This document shows, piece by piece, positions 45,890 through 53,887 of a stretch of DNA of 64,000 bases; the stretch's first letter is position 1; the number at the start of each line of letters is the position of its first letter. The stretch comes from Bin87 sp965203855. Lineage in GTDB: Bacteria; Chloroflexota; Dehalococcoidia; Lucifugimonadales; UBA3495. The position numbers were made by a program, and so were the translations under genes. The notes beneath the pieces are model-generated. The model was given only the letters and a program-made list of their open reading frames with translations. It had not been told where the DNA came from and did not search any database. The DNA is taken from the NCBI GenBank assembly GCA_965203855.1, contig CBDBDN010000004.1:62001-126000 (forward strand), written 5' to 3'.

Positions 45890-46435
45890 CTATTCCAGCC
45901 GGGGGGAGGGACCCGCCAGATCTGCCGCTGTGCATAGAGCGACGCGGCTAGGGCGGGTCAGTGCAGCCAACACGCTATGCCGGTTGGCCGAAAGGGCAAC
46001 GCTGCCGACTTGATCCGGCGTCCACAGGGAGCAAAGCAGCGTAAAACGCGCCGCAACTCTAGCCGTCAGGGAGCGGTGCAATAGCTGGCCCGGCAGCGCC
46101 GGGCTGACGCCATAGTACAGGGCGGATATGAAAAATATGATCAACCCCAGGTTGGCAATCAGGCCGGACAGATCAATGAAAGCCCGGCCCAGGAAATTCA
46201 GGGCGAAATCCAGAGGCGGCAGGCCAACCAGCGCGGTCAGACCACCCAGCAGAGCAGCAGACGCCAGCGGCGTCATCACCGCCCAGAACGCCGTGATGAC
46301 CGCCAGTTGCAACGGTGGGGACGCCAAAGGGCGACGCCCCAGCGCCACTGACACCCAGAACATCGTATGAGATGCCAAGGCGGCAAGCGTTTTGCGGGCT
46401 CCGGCCGGCTTTTTCGGATTAGCGTGTGTGTACAT
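45890..46435 (-). CDS. Putative multi-pass membrane protein (uncertain)
   Basis: 181 residues. Three hydrophobic stretches are visible (LQLAVITAFWAVMTPLASAA, LGGLTALVGLPPLDFALNFL, LIANLGLIIFFISALYYGVS), followed by a basic tail with no recognisable domain. There is no good ribosome binding site and it begins just after a tRNA. The membrane pattern argues for a real gene, while the last 40 residues look like read-through of non-coding DNA. Treat as tentative. Confidence 0.42.
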   Translation of the reverse strand: MYTHANPKKPAGARKTLAALASHTMFWVSVALGRRPLASPPLQLAVITAFWAVMTPLASAALLGGLTALVGLPPLDFALNFLGRAFIDLSGLIANLGLIIFFISALYYGVSPALPGQLLHRSLTARVAARFTLLCSLWTPDQVGSVALSANRHSVLAALTRPSRVALCTAADLAGPSPRLE

Positions 46436-46455
46436 AGCCGGCTATCTGCTGTTAG

Positions 46456-46540
46456 TGCCGAGAGAGGGACTCGAACCCCCACACCCCATCAGGGGTAGCG
46501 GATTTTAAGTCCGCCGCGTCTACCATTTCGCCATCCCGGC
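46456..46540 (-). tRNA. tRNA-Leu (anticodon UAA)
   Basis: Acceptor GCCGGGA/TCTCGGC, anticodon loop CTTAAAA (TAA), class II variable arm CCCCTGATGGGG, T-arm GGTTCGAGT. The 3' CCA is not encoded (the next bases read CTA), unlike its neighbours. Confidence 0.95.
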
Positions 46541-46691
46541 AAAGGGACGGATTATCCGATTAGATTAAAGATAAACGCGCAACGCGTGGCCATTCAGTGC
46601 GTTGCGCGGGTCTGCTGTGCTGATAGGCAAATTATGCAGTGCATTGTCGGCCGGGCGCAGCCGCCGGCGCGTGAAATGAATAAATTGGAAT

Positions 46692-46768
46692 TGGAGGCGA
46701 CGGGCGGATTCGAACCGCCGAATAGAGGTTTTGCAGACCTCCGCCTTAGTCCACTTGGCTACGTCGCC
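46692..46768 (-). tRNA. tRNA-Cys (anticodon GCA)
   Basis: Acceptor GGCGACG/CGTCGCC, anticodon loop CTGCAAA (GCA) in the stem GAGGT/ACCTC, T-arm GGTTCGAAT; CCA encoded at 46692-46694. Confidence 0.96.
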
Positions 46769-46862
46769 TCGTAAATGCCTATAACTGACGCGCCTTTTCG
46801 TATGGCCCGTATTCCAACTGCCCACCGCAATTGCGGCCATAATCGCCGGCAACTGCATCGGA

Positions 46863-46949
46863 TGGTGCCGAGGGCGGGACTTGAACCCACACGAGCGAAA
46901 GCCCACGGCCCCCTCAAGACCGCGTGTCTACCATTTCCACCACCTCGGC
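46863..46949 (-). tRNA. tRNA-Leu (anticodon GAG)
   Basis: Acceptor GCCGAGG/CCTCGGC, anticodon loop TTGAGGG (GAG) with stem CGGTC/GGCCG, long variable arm (GTGGGCTTTCGCTCGTG), T-arm GGTTCAAGT, CCA encoded. First of three tRNA genes in the same orientation. Confidence 0.96.
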
Positions 46950-46963
46950 GCAAGGACGAATGC

Positions 46964-46994
46964 AGTATAACACAGCGCAAAACCCGACTGTCAA
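46964..46994 (-). promoter_or_regulatory. Promoter for the three-tRNA cluster
   Basis: On the minus strand TTGACA (46989-46994) and TATACT (46964-46969) are 19 bases apart, or TTATAC at 18. It lies 15 bases upstream of tRNA-Leu(GAG), a fitting place for a strong tRNA promoter. Confidence 0.55.
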
Positions 46995-47103
46995 ACCTCG
47001 CCGCCCGCCGTTTCCGACCCCGGCGGCTCGGTTCCTCGCTATTTCGCCCGGCGCCAGCCGGCCCCGGCGTATCAGGCAGTCGGCCGGCCAGATGCCGGCG
47101 CCG

Positions 47104-47439
47104 TCAGTGCCCCTGATTATCGCTGTTAATCAGAGCCTTGGCGACTTCGCCGATGTCGGCCTCGATGCAATCGCGCAGCGCCGAGTAGATGGAACGCTTT
47201 ACGGCGTCCATCATCCAGGGTTCGTACTCCGGGGCGTTCTGATATTCGTTCTTGACGACAATCAGCTGCCGCAGCGTGTCCAGATAGTGCGCCTGCAAGG
47301 GCGTCAGCGCATCCAGGTCAAAGGCCGACAGGTCGGCCCCCAGCGGCGCGTCAACGCTGATGGCGGCAATGCCGCCGGCAACGGGGTTGTCGCTGGCCTG
47401 TCCGCTGACTTCCAGGTTCTCTCTTGGTGATGCGTTCAT
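47104..47439 (-). CDS. Hypothetical protein, 111 aa
   Basis: Start ATG 47439 with AGGAGA upstream. The second half is predicted helical (PLQAHYLDTLRQLIVVKNEY and DAVKRSIYSALRDCIEADIG). No signal peptide, no Cys motif, and no family that I recognise. It lies 172 bases downstream of dnaK, same strand; the gap between holds no gene. It may belong to the end of the heat-shock operon, but no motif supports a chaperone role. Confidence 0.65.
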   Translation of the reverse strand: MNASPRENLEVSGQASDNPVAGGIAAISVDAPLGADLSAFDLDALTPLQAHYLDTLRQLIVVKNEYQNAPEYEPWMMDAVKRSIYSALRDCIEADIGEVAKALINSDNQGH

Positions 47440-47611
47440 TGCATTTCTCCTGCGGCCGGCAGTACAACCGCCGCCGTCGGGTAAGAGCTTGACGCCATTA
47501 TAGCACTTCCAACGCCAATTTACCCGGTCAACGCCCTGATTTACAAGATTTTTACGCTGCGGCCTGTCCTTTACCCCATCTGGCAGACCGGGCAAGGGGC
47601 AGGCCGCTCTC

Positions 47612-49525
47612 CTACACTTCCCGGAACTCGCCTTCCACGGCGTCATCCGGGGGCGCGCCGGCTTCCGTGCCAGGGCCAGTGCCAGTGCCGCCGGCCGTTC
47701 CCCCGGGAGGCGGTTGCTGCTGCGAATAGACGGCCTGCCCGACCCGTTGCAGGGCCTCGTTCAGCTCGTTCATCGCCGTCTGCATCTGCGGCACATTGTT
47801 GGCGGCGATGGCGGTACGCAGCGCCTCCAGTTTGCCCTCCGCCTCCGCTTTCAGGTCCGCCGGCAGCGTTTCAGAGTTTTCGGCGAGCAGCCGCTCCGTA
47901 GAGTACGCCAGGCTGTCGGCCTGGTTGCGCGTTTCAATTTCGGCGCGGCGCTGCCGATCCGCTTCCTCGTTCTGCTGCGCGTCGGCCATCATCCGGTCAA
48001 TATCCTCTTGCGCCAGGCCGCTGCTGGTCTGGATGACGATGCGCTGCTCTTTGCCGGTGCCTTTATCCTGCGCCGACACGCTGAGGATGCCGTTGGAATC
48101 AATGTCAAAGGTAACATCGATTTGAGGGATGCCGCGCGGCGCCGGCAGGATGCCGTCCAGCATAAAGCGACCAATCGTCTTGTTGTCGGCGGACATTGGC
48201 CGCTCGCCTTGCAGCACATGAATGTCCACGCTGGGCTGGGAATCCGCGGCGGTAGTAAAGGTTTCGGTTTTCTTGGTTGGGATGGTAGTGTTGCGGGAAA
48301 TCAGCGCGGTAGTAACGCCGCCCAGCGTTTCAATGCCCAGCGTCAGCGGCGTTACATCCAGCAGCACAATGTCGCCCACTTCGCCGCCCAGGACGCCGGC
48401 CTGGATAGCGGCGCCCAAGGCTACCGCTTCGTCCGGGTTCACCGAGCGGGATGGTTCCCGCCCAAAGATTTCCTGCACTTTGGACTGCACCGCCGGCATC
48501 CGCGACATTCCGCCGACCAGTATCACATCGTCAATGCCGCCGGCGGCGATGCCGGCGTCGCTGATCGCCCGGCGGCAGGGCTCCGCTGTGCGGCCAATCA
48601 GATCCGCTACCAGCTGCTCCATACGCGCGCGGCTGAGCGGCTTGACCAGATGCTGCGGCCCGCTGGCGTCGGCGGTGATAAAGGGCAGGTTGATTTCGGT
48701 TTCCAGCGTGCTGGACAGCTCAATCTTGGCGCGCTCGGCGGCGTCGCGCAGCCGTTGCAGCGCCATCCGATCCTGCGTCAAGTCAATGCCCGTTTCAGCG
48801 CGAAACTCGGCTACCAGCCAATTGAGGATGGCATCGTCAAAGTCATCGCCGCCCAGGAAAGTGTCGCCGTTGGTGGACAGCACCTCAAACACGCCGTCCC
48901 CCAGCTGCAAGATGGTGATGTCAAAAGTGCCGCCGCCCAGGTCAAAGACGGCCACCGTGGAATCGGTCTGCTGCTTGTCAATGCCGTAGGCCAGCGATGA
49001 CGCCGTCGGTTCGTTGATAATCCGCAGCACATCCAGGCCGGCGATGGTGCCGGCGTCTTTGGTGGCCTGTCGCTGCGAGTCGTTGAAATAAGCCGGCACG
49101 GTAATCACGGCCTGCGTAATTCTTTCGCCCAGCTTGGCCTCGGCGTCCTGCCGGATTTTTTGCAGCACCATACTGGAAATCTGCGGCGGGGCGTAAGCCT
49201 GGCCGGACATTTCAACATGGGCGTCGCCGTTGCCGCCGGCAACCACTTTATAGGGCAGACGCTTCGCCGCGCCCTGCACTTCCGGGTCGTCAAAACGGCG
49301 CCCCATCAGCCGCTTGACGGAAAAGATAGTGTTCTCCGGGTTCGTTACCGCCTGCCGTTTGGCGATCTGCCCCACATAACGCTCGCCGCTGCGGGTGTTC
49401 ACCGCCACCACCGAGGGCGTGATGCGGTTGCCCTCGGCGTTCTCGACGACTTCCGCCTCGCCAGCCTCAATGACGGCCGCCACCGAGTTGGTAGTGCCGA
49501 GATCGATGCCCAGGATTTTTGCCAT
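47612..49525 (-). CDS. dnaK: Chaperone DnaK (Hsp70)
   Basis: 637 residues. GIDLGTTNSVAAV (phosphate-1), VITVPAYFNDSQRQATKDAG, IINEPTASSLAYG, FDLGGGTFDITIL and VGGMSRMPAVQ mark the ATPase domain; the substrate-binding domain begins near residue 390 (LLDVTPLTLGIETLGG). The C-terminus ends in a Gly-rich linker and EGEFREV. It refolds proteins with GrpE and a J-protein. Last gene of the hspR-grpE-dnaK operon; no dnaJ follows here. Confidence 0.98.
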   Translation of the reverse strand: MAKILGIDLGTTNSVAAVIEAGEAEVVENAEGNRITPSVVAVNTRSGERYVGQIAKRQAVTNPENTIFSVKRLMGRRFDDPEVQGAAKRLPYKVVAGGNGDAHVEMSGQAYAPPQISSMVLQKIRQDAEAKLGERITQAVITVPAYFNDSQRQATKDAGTIAGLDVLRIINEPTASSLAYGIDKQQTDSTVAVFDLGGGTFDITILQLGDGVFEVLSTNGDTFLGGDDFDDAILNWLVAEFRAETGIDLTQDRMALQRLRDAAERAKIELSSTLETEINLPFITADASGPQHLVKPLSRARMEQLVADLIGRTAEPCRRAISDAGIAAGGIDDVILVGGMSRMPAVQSKVQEIFGREPSRSVNPDEAVALGAAIQAGVLGGEVGDIVLLDVTPLTLGIETLGGVTTALISRNTTIPTKKTETFTTAADSQPSVDIHVLQGERPMSADNKTIGRFMLDGILPAPRGIPQIDVTFDIDSNGILSVSAQDKGTGKEQRIVIQTSSGLAQEDIDRMMADAQQNEEADRQRRAEIETRNQADSLAYSTERLLAENSETLPADLKAEAEGKLEALRTAIAANNVPQMQTAMNELNEALQRVGQAVYSQQQPPPGGTAGGTGTGPGTEAGAPPDDAVEGEFREV

Positions 49526-49601
49526 TGTCGTTTATCCTCCAGTCCGGTTTGCCGGGTTGGCCGCCGAACACTCCGGCGGCCCCGATTTGCGATATTCCGT
49601 T

Positions 49602-50285
49602 TTACTGATTCACTACTACTTGCGCCGCCTGCACGACGCGGTTGTGCAGCAGGTAGCCCTGGCGCAGCACCTCTACGATGCTGCCCGGTTCGGCGCCGGC
49701 TACCTGCGCCATTCCGACGGCTTCGTGCAGTTCCGGGTTGAAAGGTTCGCCCAACGCTGCGATGCGGGTAACGCCCTCCGATTCCAGAAAAGCCGCCAGC
49801 TTGCGCCGGATCAGACGCACGCCTTCCGACCAGGAGTCGGCAGCGGCGTCCGCGCCGTCCCCGTCGGATTTTGCCGGCCCCGACTTGTCCAGCCCGGATT
49901 TGTCCAGATGACTGACCGCCAGATCCAGTTCGTCCACGATGGGCAGCAGCCGGACGAGCAGGCCGCTGTTGGCCTGCTGGCGAATGCCGATGCGTTCCTC
50001 GTCATGGCGGCGGCGCATATTGGCTAAGTCGGCCTGGCCGCGCTGCACGGCGTCGGCTTGGCGGGCGATCTCCTCGTTAGCTTCGGACAGGGCGGCCCGT
50101 AGCAGCGCCGCTTCCTGCTCCGGCGTTACCGGCTCCGGGCTTGCCGCGGCCGATAGCTCGTCCGCATCCGCTTCCGGCGCAGTTCCGTCCGGGCTGGCCG
50201 CCGCTTCCGGGGATACGGAGTAGAAATCGGCAGCGGGCACCGCCCGGTCGCCGTCGGGATTGTCGTTAATCACTTCGTTTGCCAT
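49602..50285 (-). CDS. grpE: Nucleotide exchange factor GrpE
   Basis: 227 residues. A long, acidic N-terminal extension precedes the coiled coil (LRAALSEANEEIARQADAVQ, ANMRRRHDEER) and the C-terminal beta domain with GVTRIAALGEPFNPELHEAV and IVEVLRQGYLLHNRVVQAAQ, the GrpE signature. It releases ADP from DnaK. It sits between hspR and dnaK, 77 bases before dnaK. Confidence 0.95.
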   Translation of the reverse strand: MANEVINDNPDGDRAVPAADFYSVSPEAAASPDGTAPEADADELSAAASPEPVTPEQEAALLRAALSEANEEIARQADAVQRGQADLANMRRRHDEERIGIRQQANSGLLVRLLPIVDELDLAVSHLDKSGLDKSGPAKSDGDGADAAADSWSEGVRLIRRKLAAFLESEGVTRIAALGEPFNPELHEAVGMAQVAGAEPGSIVEVLRQGYLLHNRVVQAAQVVVNQ

Positions 50286-50365
50286 TTAGCGTTTCCTGAT
50301 TTCGGTTTGCGAATGGTCGGGGATGAATCGTTGCCGCGGGCGCTCGTAGGCATTAGTCGTCGGCA

Positions 50366-50938
50366 TCAGTCCGGCGTCGGCAGGCTGAGGCTGCGGCAGA
50401 GCAGAGCCACTTCATCCCGGATTTGCGCCGACATTTCGGCATCCCCGGTAGCGCGGGCCAGCCGTCGGGAAAATACATTCAGATTGTTCACCAGGTTGAG
50501 CGCGAACTCCACGCCGGCCAGGTTCAGCCCCAGGTTGTCCATCAGATGCCGTATCAGCATCACCCGGCGCAAATCCTCCCGGGAGTATAAACGCAGCATC
50601 CCGATGGTGCGACCGGGCTGGATTAATCCCAGCCGTTCATACTTGCGGAGGGTCTGCGGATGCATTTCCAGCAGCCGGGCGGCTACGGAGATGATGTACA
50701 CGCCCTCCAGCTCGGCAGCGCCGGCCGGGTTGACGCTGGCATTGGCGCTGCGGGGTGCGCCCGGCGCAGCAGCGTTGCCGATGCTAACCCCGCCGGCAGC
50801 TCCGTCATCGGCCGGCGGACGCGACGCCGGAACGCCGTTCCAATCCGGGGGCGCCTCAAAACTGGGCGCCGGGTAAGGTTCCAACCGGATGGTACGGGAG
50901 TTGGACATTCTGGGCGATTGACGCTGTATTTGAGCCAT
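50366..50938 (-). CDS. hspR: MerR-family heat-shock repressor (HspR-like)
   Basis: 190 residues from ATG 50938; a GTG at 51010 (214 residues) is open too, but would leave only about nine bases of leader after the mapped promoter. The C-terminal 110 residues hold the HspR winged helix: YIISVAARLLEMHPQTLRKY, ERLGLIQPGRTIGMLRLYSR, DLRRVMLIRHLMDNLGLNLA and GVEFALNLVNNL. The N-terminal 80 residues are Pro/Ala-rich and unlike typical HspR, which is about 130 residues. HspR represses dnaK operons using DnaK as co-repressor. Here it opens the operon, the place usually held by hrcA. Confidence 0.88.
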   Translation of the reverse strand: MAQIQRQSPRMSNSRTIRLEPYPAPSFEAPPDWNGVPASRPPADDGAAGGVSIGNAAAPGAPRSANASVNPAGAAELEGVYIISVAARLLEMHPQTLRKYERLGLIQPGRTIGMLRLYSREDLRRVMLIRHLMDNLGLNLAGVEFALNLVNNLNVFSRRLARATGDAEMSAQIRDEVALLCRSLSLPTPD

Positions 50939-51025
50939 TGCTGATTTCTGCCGCGCCGCATCCCGATGCCCCAAGCGGGCCGCCGGGTTGCAGTGCGTGA
51001 AATTATTCACATTAGGTTAATCAGC

Positions 51026-51055
51026 ATAATAAGACTTGACACGCCCGATGTCAAG
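51026..51055 (-). promoter_or_regulatory. hspR-grpE-dnaK promoter with overlapping HAIR-like operator
   Basis: Minus strand: -35 TTGACA (51049-51054), 17-base spacer, -10 TATTAT (51026-51031). A perfect inverted repeat CTTGACA-N7-TGTCAAG spans 51035-51055 and covers the -35 and much of the spacer. Compare the HspR box HAIR, CTTGAGT-N7-ACTCAAG: same half-site start and the same spacing. Autoregulation of the operon by HspR is inferred. Confidence 0.8.
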
Positions 51056-51240
51056 GTCTATCATTCGCTTGACGGAAAATTGGAAAATTGATTGAACGAT
51101 TGAACGACGGGATGACCAGGGCGACGCCAGCGCAGAGACCGACAATCCAAACGGCGACAGCGTGCGTATATTTCAATGACGGCAACTTGCTGATGCGTTA
51201 TAGAGCTGACGGCAAATCCATAACTCACAAGGAGGCCATT

Positions 51241-51465
51241 ATGAAAATCAAATTCAACGCCTGCCCCAAGTGCCGCGGCGACCTGGAACTGCGGCGGGAC
51301 ATATACGGCATCTTTGTCAGCTGCATCCAGTGCGGCTTGCAGCGGGATCTGGACGCCCCGCTGCCCGACGCGCTGGACAACGGCACGGCGCCGCAGCCGG
51401 AAAAGATCCCCGCCGGCTCCGTACCCGGACCCGGCGTCAGCGAAGGCTTGCTGCGCGCGGCATAG
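51241..51465 (+). CDS. Small zinc-ribbon protein, 74 aa
   Basis: Start ATG 51241 with AAGGAGG five bases ahead. Two Cys pairs, NACPKCRGDL and VSCIQCGLQR, form a zinc ribbon of about 35 residues; the acidic C-terminal tail is disordered. Small zinc ribbons of this kind are common, usually of unknown role, and may bind nucleic acid. A strong terminator follows 37 bases downstream. Confidence 0.75.
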   Translation: MKIKFNACPKCRGDLELRRDIYGIFVSCIQCGLQRDLDAPLPDALDNGTAPQPEKIPAGSVPGPGVSEGLLRAA

Positions 51466-51502
51466 CCCGCACTGCGCGCCTCTAGCAAAGCGCCCCCGTA
51501 AA

Positions 51503-51539
51503 GGCCGCCCGGCATATATCCGCCGGGCGGCCTCTTTTT
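51503..51539 (+). terminator. Rho-independent terminator after the zinc-ribbon gene
   Basis: GGCCGCCCGGC (51503-51513) pairs perfectly with GCCGGGCGGCC (51522-51532), loop ATATATCC, followed by TTTTT. Confidence 0.92.
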
Positions 51540-51552
51540 GGCGCCGGCCGAC

Positions 51553-52218
51553 CTACTTCGTCAGCTCCGGCCAGAACCGTTCCTCTTGCCACGGATCCCC
51601 GTTGTTGTTGTAGCCGCGCTGCTCCCAAAACCCCGGCGCATCCTCCGCCAGCAGCTCAATGCCGTTGACCCACTTGGCTGACTTCCACCCGTAGCGGCTG
51701 GGGATTACCAAACGCAGCGGCCAGCCGTGATCCCGGCCCAGCTCGGCGCCGTTCTGCCGGCGGGCCAGCAGCCCCTCCGACAGCGCCAGTTCCAACGGGA
51801 TATTGGTAGTGTAATCGCCATAGCAGTGCGCCATAAGATGGCGGGCTTCGGGCCGTATGCCGGCGGCGTCCAGCAGCGCGGCAACCGTTACGCCCTCCCA
51901 GGTCTGGTCCAGCGCCGACCATTGGGTAACGCAATGGAAATCGGCGTCCACTGCCACTTGAGGCAGCGCGCAAAACTGCGTCCAGTCCAGCGTAAGCTCC
52001 CGTTCCACCATCCCCCACACCCGGATGCGCCATGCCGCCAAGTCAATCTGCGGCGTATCGCCGTAGGTTAGCACCGGGAAAGTCTTGGCCACGAACTGCC
52101 CCGGCGGAACGCGCTCCCCGGCCGGCGGAGCGGTTTTCACCTGGTCGGGGCGCTTGAGGCCAAATTCCGGCGCTGCCGAGGGCGACTGCGGCGTAGTTTG
52201 CGGCGGCGATGTAGTCAT
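51553..52218 (-). CDS. Sulfite-oxidase-fold molybdopterin oxidoreductase
   Basis: 221 residues, GGAG eight bases before ATG. Only the Moco-binding domain is present. The Mo-ligand Cys lies in DADFHCVTQWSALDQTWEGV; GDYTTNIPLELAL and WPLRLVIPSRYGWKSAKWVN are conserved binding blocks of the SUOX/MsrP family. There is no twin-arginine signal, so it is probably cytoplasmic, unlike MsrP. The short form without a dimerisation domain resembles YedY-like proteins of unknown substrate. No partner cytochrome lies beside it. Confidence 0.88.
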   Translation of the reverse strand: MTTSPPQTTPQSPSAAPEFGLKRPDQVKTAPPAGERVPPGQFVAKTFPVLTYGDTPQIDLAAWRIRVWGMVERELTLDWTQFCALPQVAVDADFHCVTQWSALDQTWEGVTVAALLDAAGIRPEARHLMAHCYGDYTTNIPLELALSEGLLARRQNGAELGRDHGWPLRLVIPSRYGWKSAKWVNGIELLAEDAPGFWEQRGYNNNGDPWQEERFWPELTK

Positions 52219-52242
52219 TGGGGCAACTCCGGTTGGGGGCCT

Positions 52243-52345
52243 GGATTCCGGCTTGCGCCGGAATGACGGTTGAGGGTTTGGAATGACGGTTGAGATGTTG
52301 GAATGACGGTTGAGATGTTGGAATGACGGGTACGCTGCCGGAATG
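52243..52345 (+). repeat. Palindromic repeat with tandem tail
   Basis: Core GGATTCCGGCTTGCGCCGG followed by AATGACGG, then two tandem 20-base units TTGGAATGACGGTTGAGATG and a degenerate third. Same family as the copies at 6679, 58126 and 62131. Confidence 0.75.
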
Positions 52346-52403
52346 GCAAATAGACGGAACGACTGACCGGCAGCCGGAGCGACCGTTGCGCTAACGACTG
52401 CCC

Positions 52404-52754
52404 CTAGCAGATGTAATCCTCAGGGCGGCGGGTTGCGCTGACGCCCAGGATATTGCGCTGAATCCACTCCACTTGCAGCGCCAGTTCCTCCATCCGCTGC
52501 TCCATCTCCTCAGTGCGGCGTTCCTGCTCGTTGATGCGCCGGTCAAACTCGTTCAGCCGCTCCTCGTAATAGGAAAGTTTCTCCATCAGGGTGGCAATCA
52601 TCCCCCGCTGGGTAGTGATTACCGTTTCCTGGTCGTTGATGTGCCGGGACTGCTTGCTGATTAGCGTCCGGCACTCCGCAATCTCCCGGTCTTTGGCCCG
52701 GATGATAGTCGCCGGGTCGTCCCCGTCCCGATTTCCCTGTCGAAAGATAGGCAT
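52404..52754 (-). CDS. Coiled-coil protein, 116 aa
   Basis: ATG 52754 with GAGG eight bases upstream. After a short N-terminus (MPIFRQGNRDGDDPAT), residues 20-105 are strongly helical with heptads (IRAKDREIAECRTLISKQSR, EKLSYYEERLNEFDRRINEQ, RRTEEMEQRMEELALQVEWI), indicating a long coiled coil. No known domain. It follows selD on the same strand, and may be a structural or scaffolding protein. Confidence 0.7.
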   Translation of the reverse strand: MPIFRQGNRDGDDPATIIRAKDREIAECRTLISKQSRHINDQETVITTQRGMIATLMEKLSYYEERLNEFDRRINEQERRTEEMEQRMEELALQVEWIQRNILGVSATRRPEDYIC

Positions 52755-52814
52755 AGCGTTACCTCTTTTTAAAGCGTGCGTGTGTGCGTGCATGAGTACG
52801 GTTCTGATCTCGGT

Positions 52815-53867
52815 TCAGGGCCGGGCAACGATGCTGCCGGCCGGCCCGTCGGTGATGCGTCCTACTATGGCGGCGCAGGGCGCGCCCTCGTCCCGCAGAG
52901 TGGCAACCAGCGCATCGGCCCGCTCCGCCGGCGCCGACATCAGCAGCCCGCCGGAAGTCTGCGCGTCGCAGAGCAGCAGCCGATCGTTGTCGGTAAGCGC
53001 CGCATCCCAGCTTACCGCGTCCGCCACGCTGCCGACATTGCGGTGTGTGCCGCCGGGTACGATGCCCCGTTCCAGCAGCTCGGCCACTCCCGGCAGCGTC
53101 GGAACGGCGGCCCGGCTGATTTCGGCGGCCACCCCGCTGCCTTTCACCATACTTTTCAGATGCCCCATCAGCCCGAACCCGGTAATATCGGTAGCGGCGT
53201 TGACGCCCACTTTGGTCATCGCGGCGGCGGCGGGCCGGTTGAGCGCGGCCATCGTATCCACCGCGCCGGCCAGCACCGCCGGGTCAACGACGCCCTGCTT
53301 GCCAGCCGTAGTGATGATACCCGTTCCCAGCGGTTTGCTCAACACCAGTACATCGCCGGGCCGGGCGCCGGCGTTGCTCACTTGCTTGCCGGGCTCCACC
53401 ACTCCAATGACGGAAAGGCCGTACTTGGGCTCCGGGTCGTCCACGGTATGGCCGCCGACAATCAGGCATTCGGCCTCGGCGGCCTTGGCGTAGCCGCCCT
53501 GCAAAGTGCGCCCCAGGATGGACTTGTCCAGCGCCGCCGGAAAGCCCACCACATTGAGGGCAATCAACGGCCGGCCGCCCATCGCGTACACATCCGACAG
53601 CGAATTGGCGGCGGCAATCGCCCCGAACTCGTAAGGATCGTCGGTGATAGGCGGGAAAAAGTCCACGGTTACGATTAGCGCCGTGTCATCGTTAATACGA
53701 TAAACGGCGGCGTCATCGCCCGTTTCCGCCCCCACCAGCAAGTCGGGATGCCGCAGCAGCGGAACATAGCTCAGGACCTGGCCCAGGTCCTCCAAAGAAA
53801 GCTTGGCCGCTCAACCGGCGCAATGCGAAAGCTCGGTAAGGCGAATGGGGGTAGCGGATGTGGTCAT
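52815..53867 (-). CDS. selD: Selenide, water dikinase, a selenoprotein (UGA = Sec19)
   Basis: The true start is ATG 53867 (GAGG upstream): MTTSATPIRLTELSHCAG, then an in-frame TGA at 53811-53813, then AAKLSLEDLGQVLSYV and on without another stop to 52815. The result is 350 residues, normal for SelD. The TGA falls exactly on the catalytic Cys/Sec of the CAG(C/U)AAK motif, and a hairpin GGACCTG-GGC-CAGGTCC follows 20 bases after it, as a bacterial SECIS should. Later blocks (DDAAVYRI, VDFFPPITDDPYEFG, GAIAAANSLSDVYAMGG, GGHTVDDPEPKYGL, DITGFGLMGH) are standard. SelD makes selenophosphate for Sec and selenouridine synthesis. Automated calling will truncate it. Confidence 0.9.
53774..53790 (-). 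promoter_or_regulatory. Candidate bacterial SECIS hairpin in selD
   Basis: GGACCTG-GGC-CAGGTCC forms a seven-pair stem with a three-base loop starting with G. The loop lies 27 bases after the UGA, within the 16-37 base window used by bacterial SelB. Confidence 0.7.
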
Positions 53868-53887
53868 AAAAGCAACCTCGCCGGCGG

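Noticed and set aside
45462..46013. Plus-strand Arg-rich frame across the lipoprotein stalk
   Set aside because: It is the antisense of the TPYPT repeats, which give artificial RRRRGR runs; no start signal.
51016..51060. CIRCE element for HrcA control of the chaperone operon
   Set aside because: The inverted repeat has 7-base spacing and CTTGACA arms; CIRCE arms (TTAGCACTC) are not present.
52243..52345. Possible CRISPR array
   Set aside because: The 20-base units are directly abutting without unique spacers and no cas gene is near; it is a tandem tail of the dispersed repeat.
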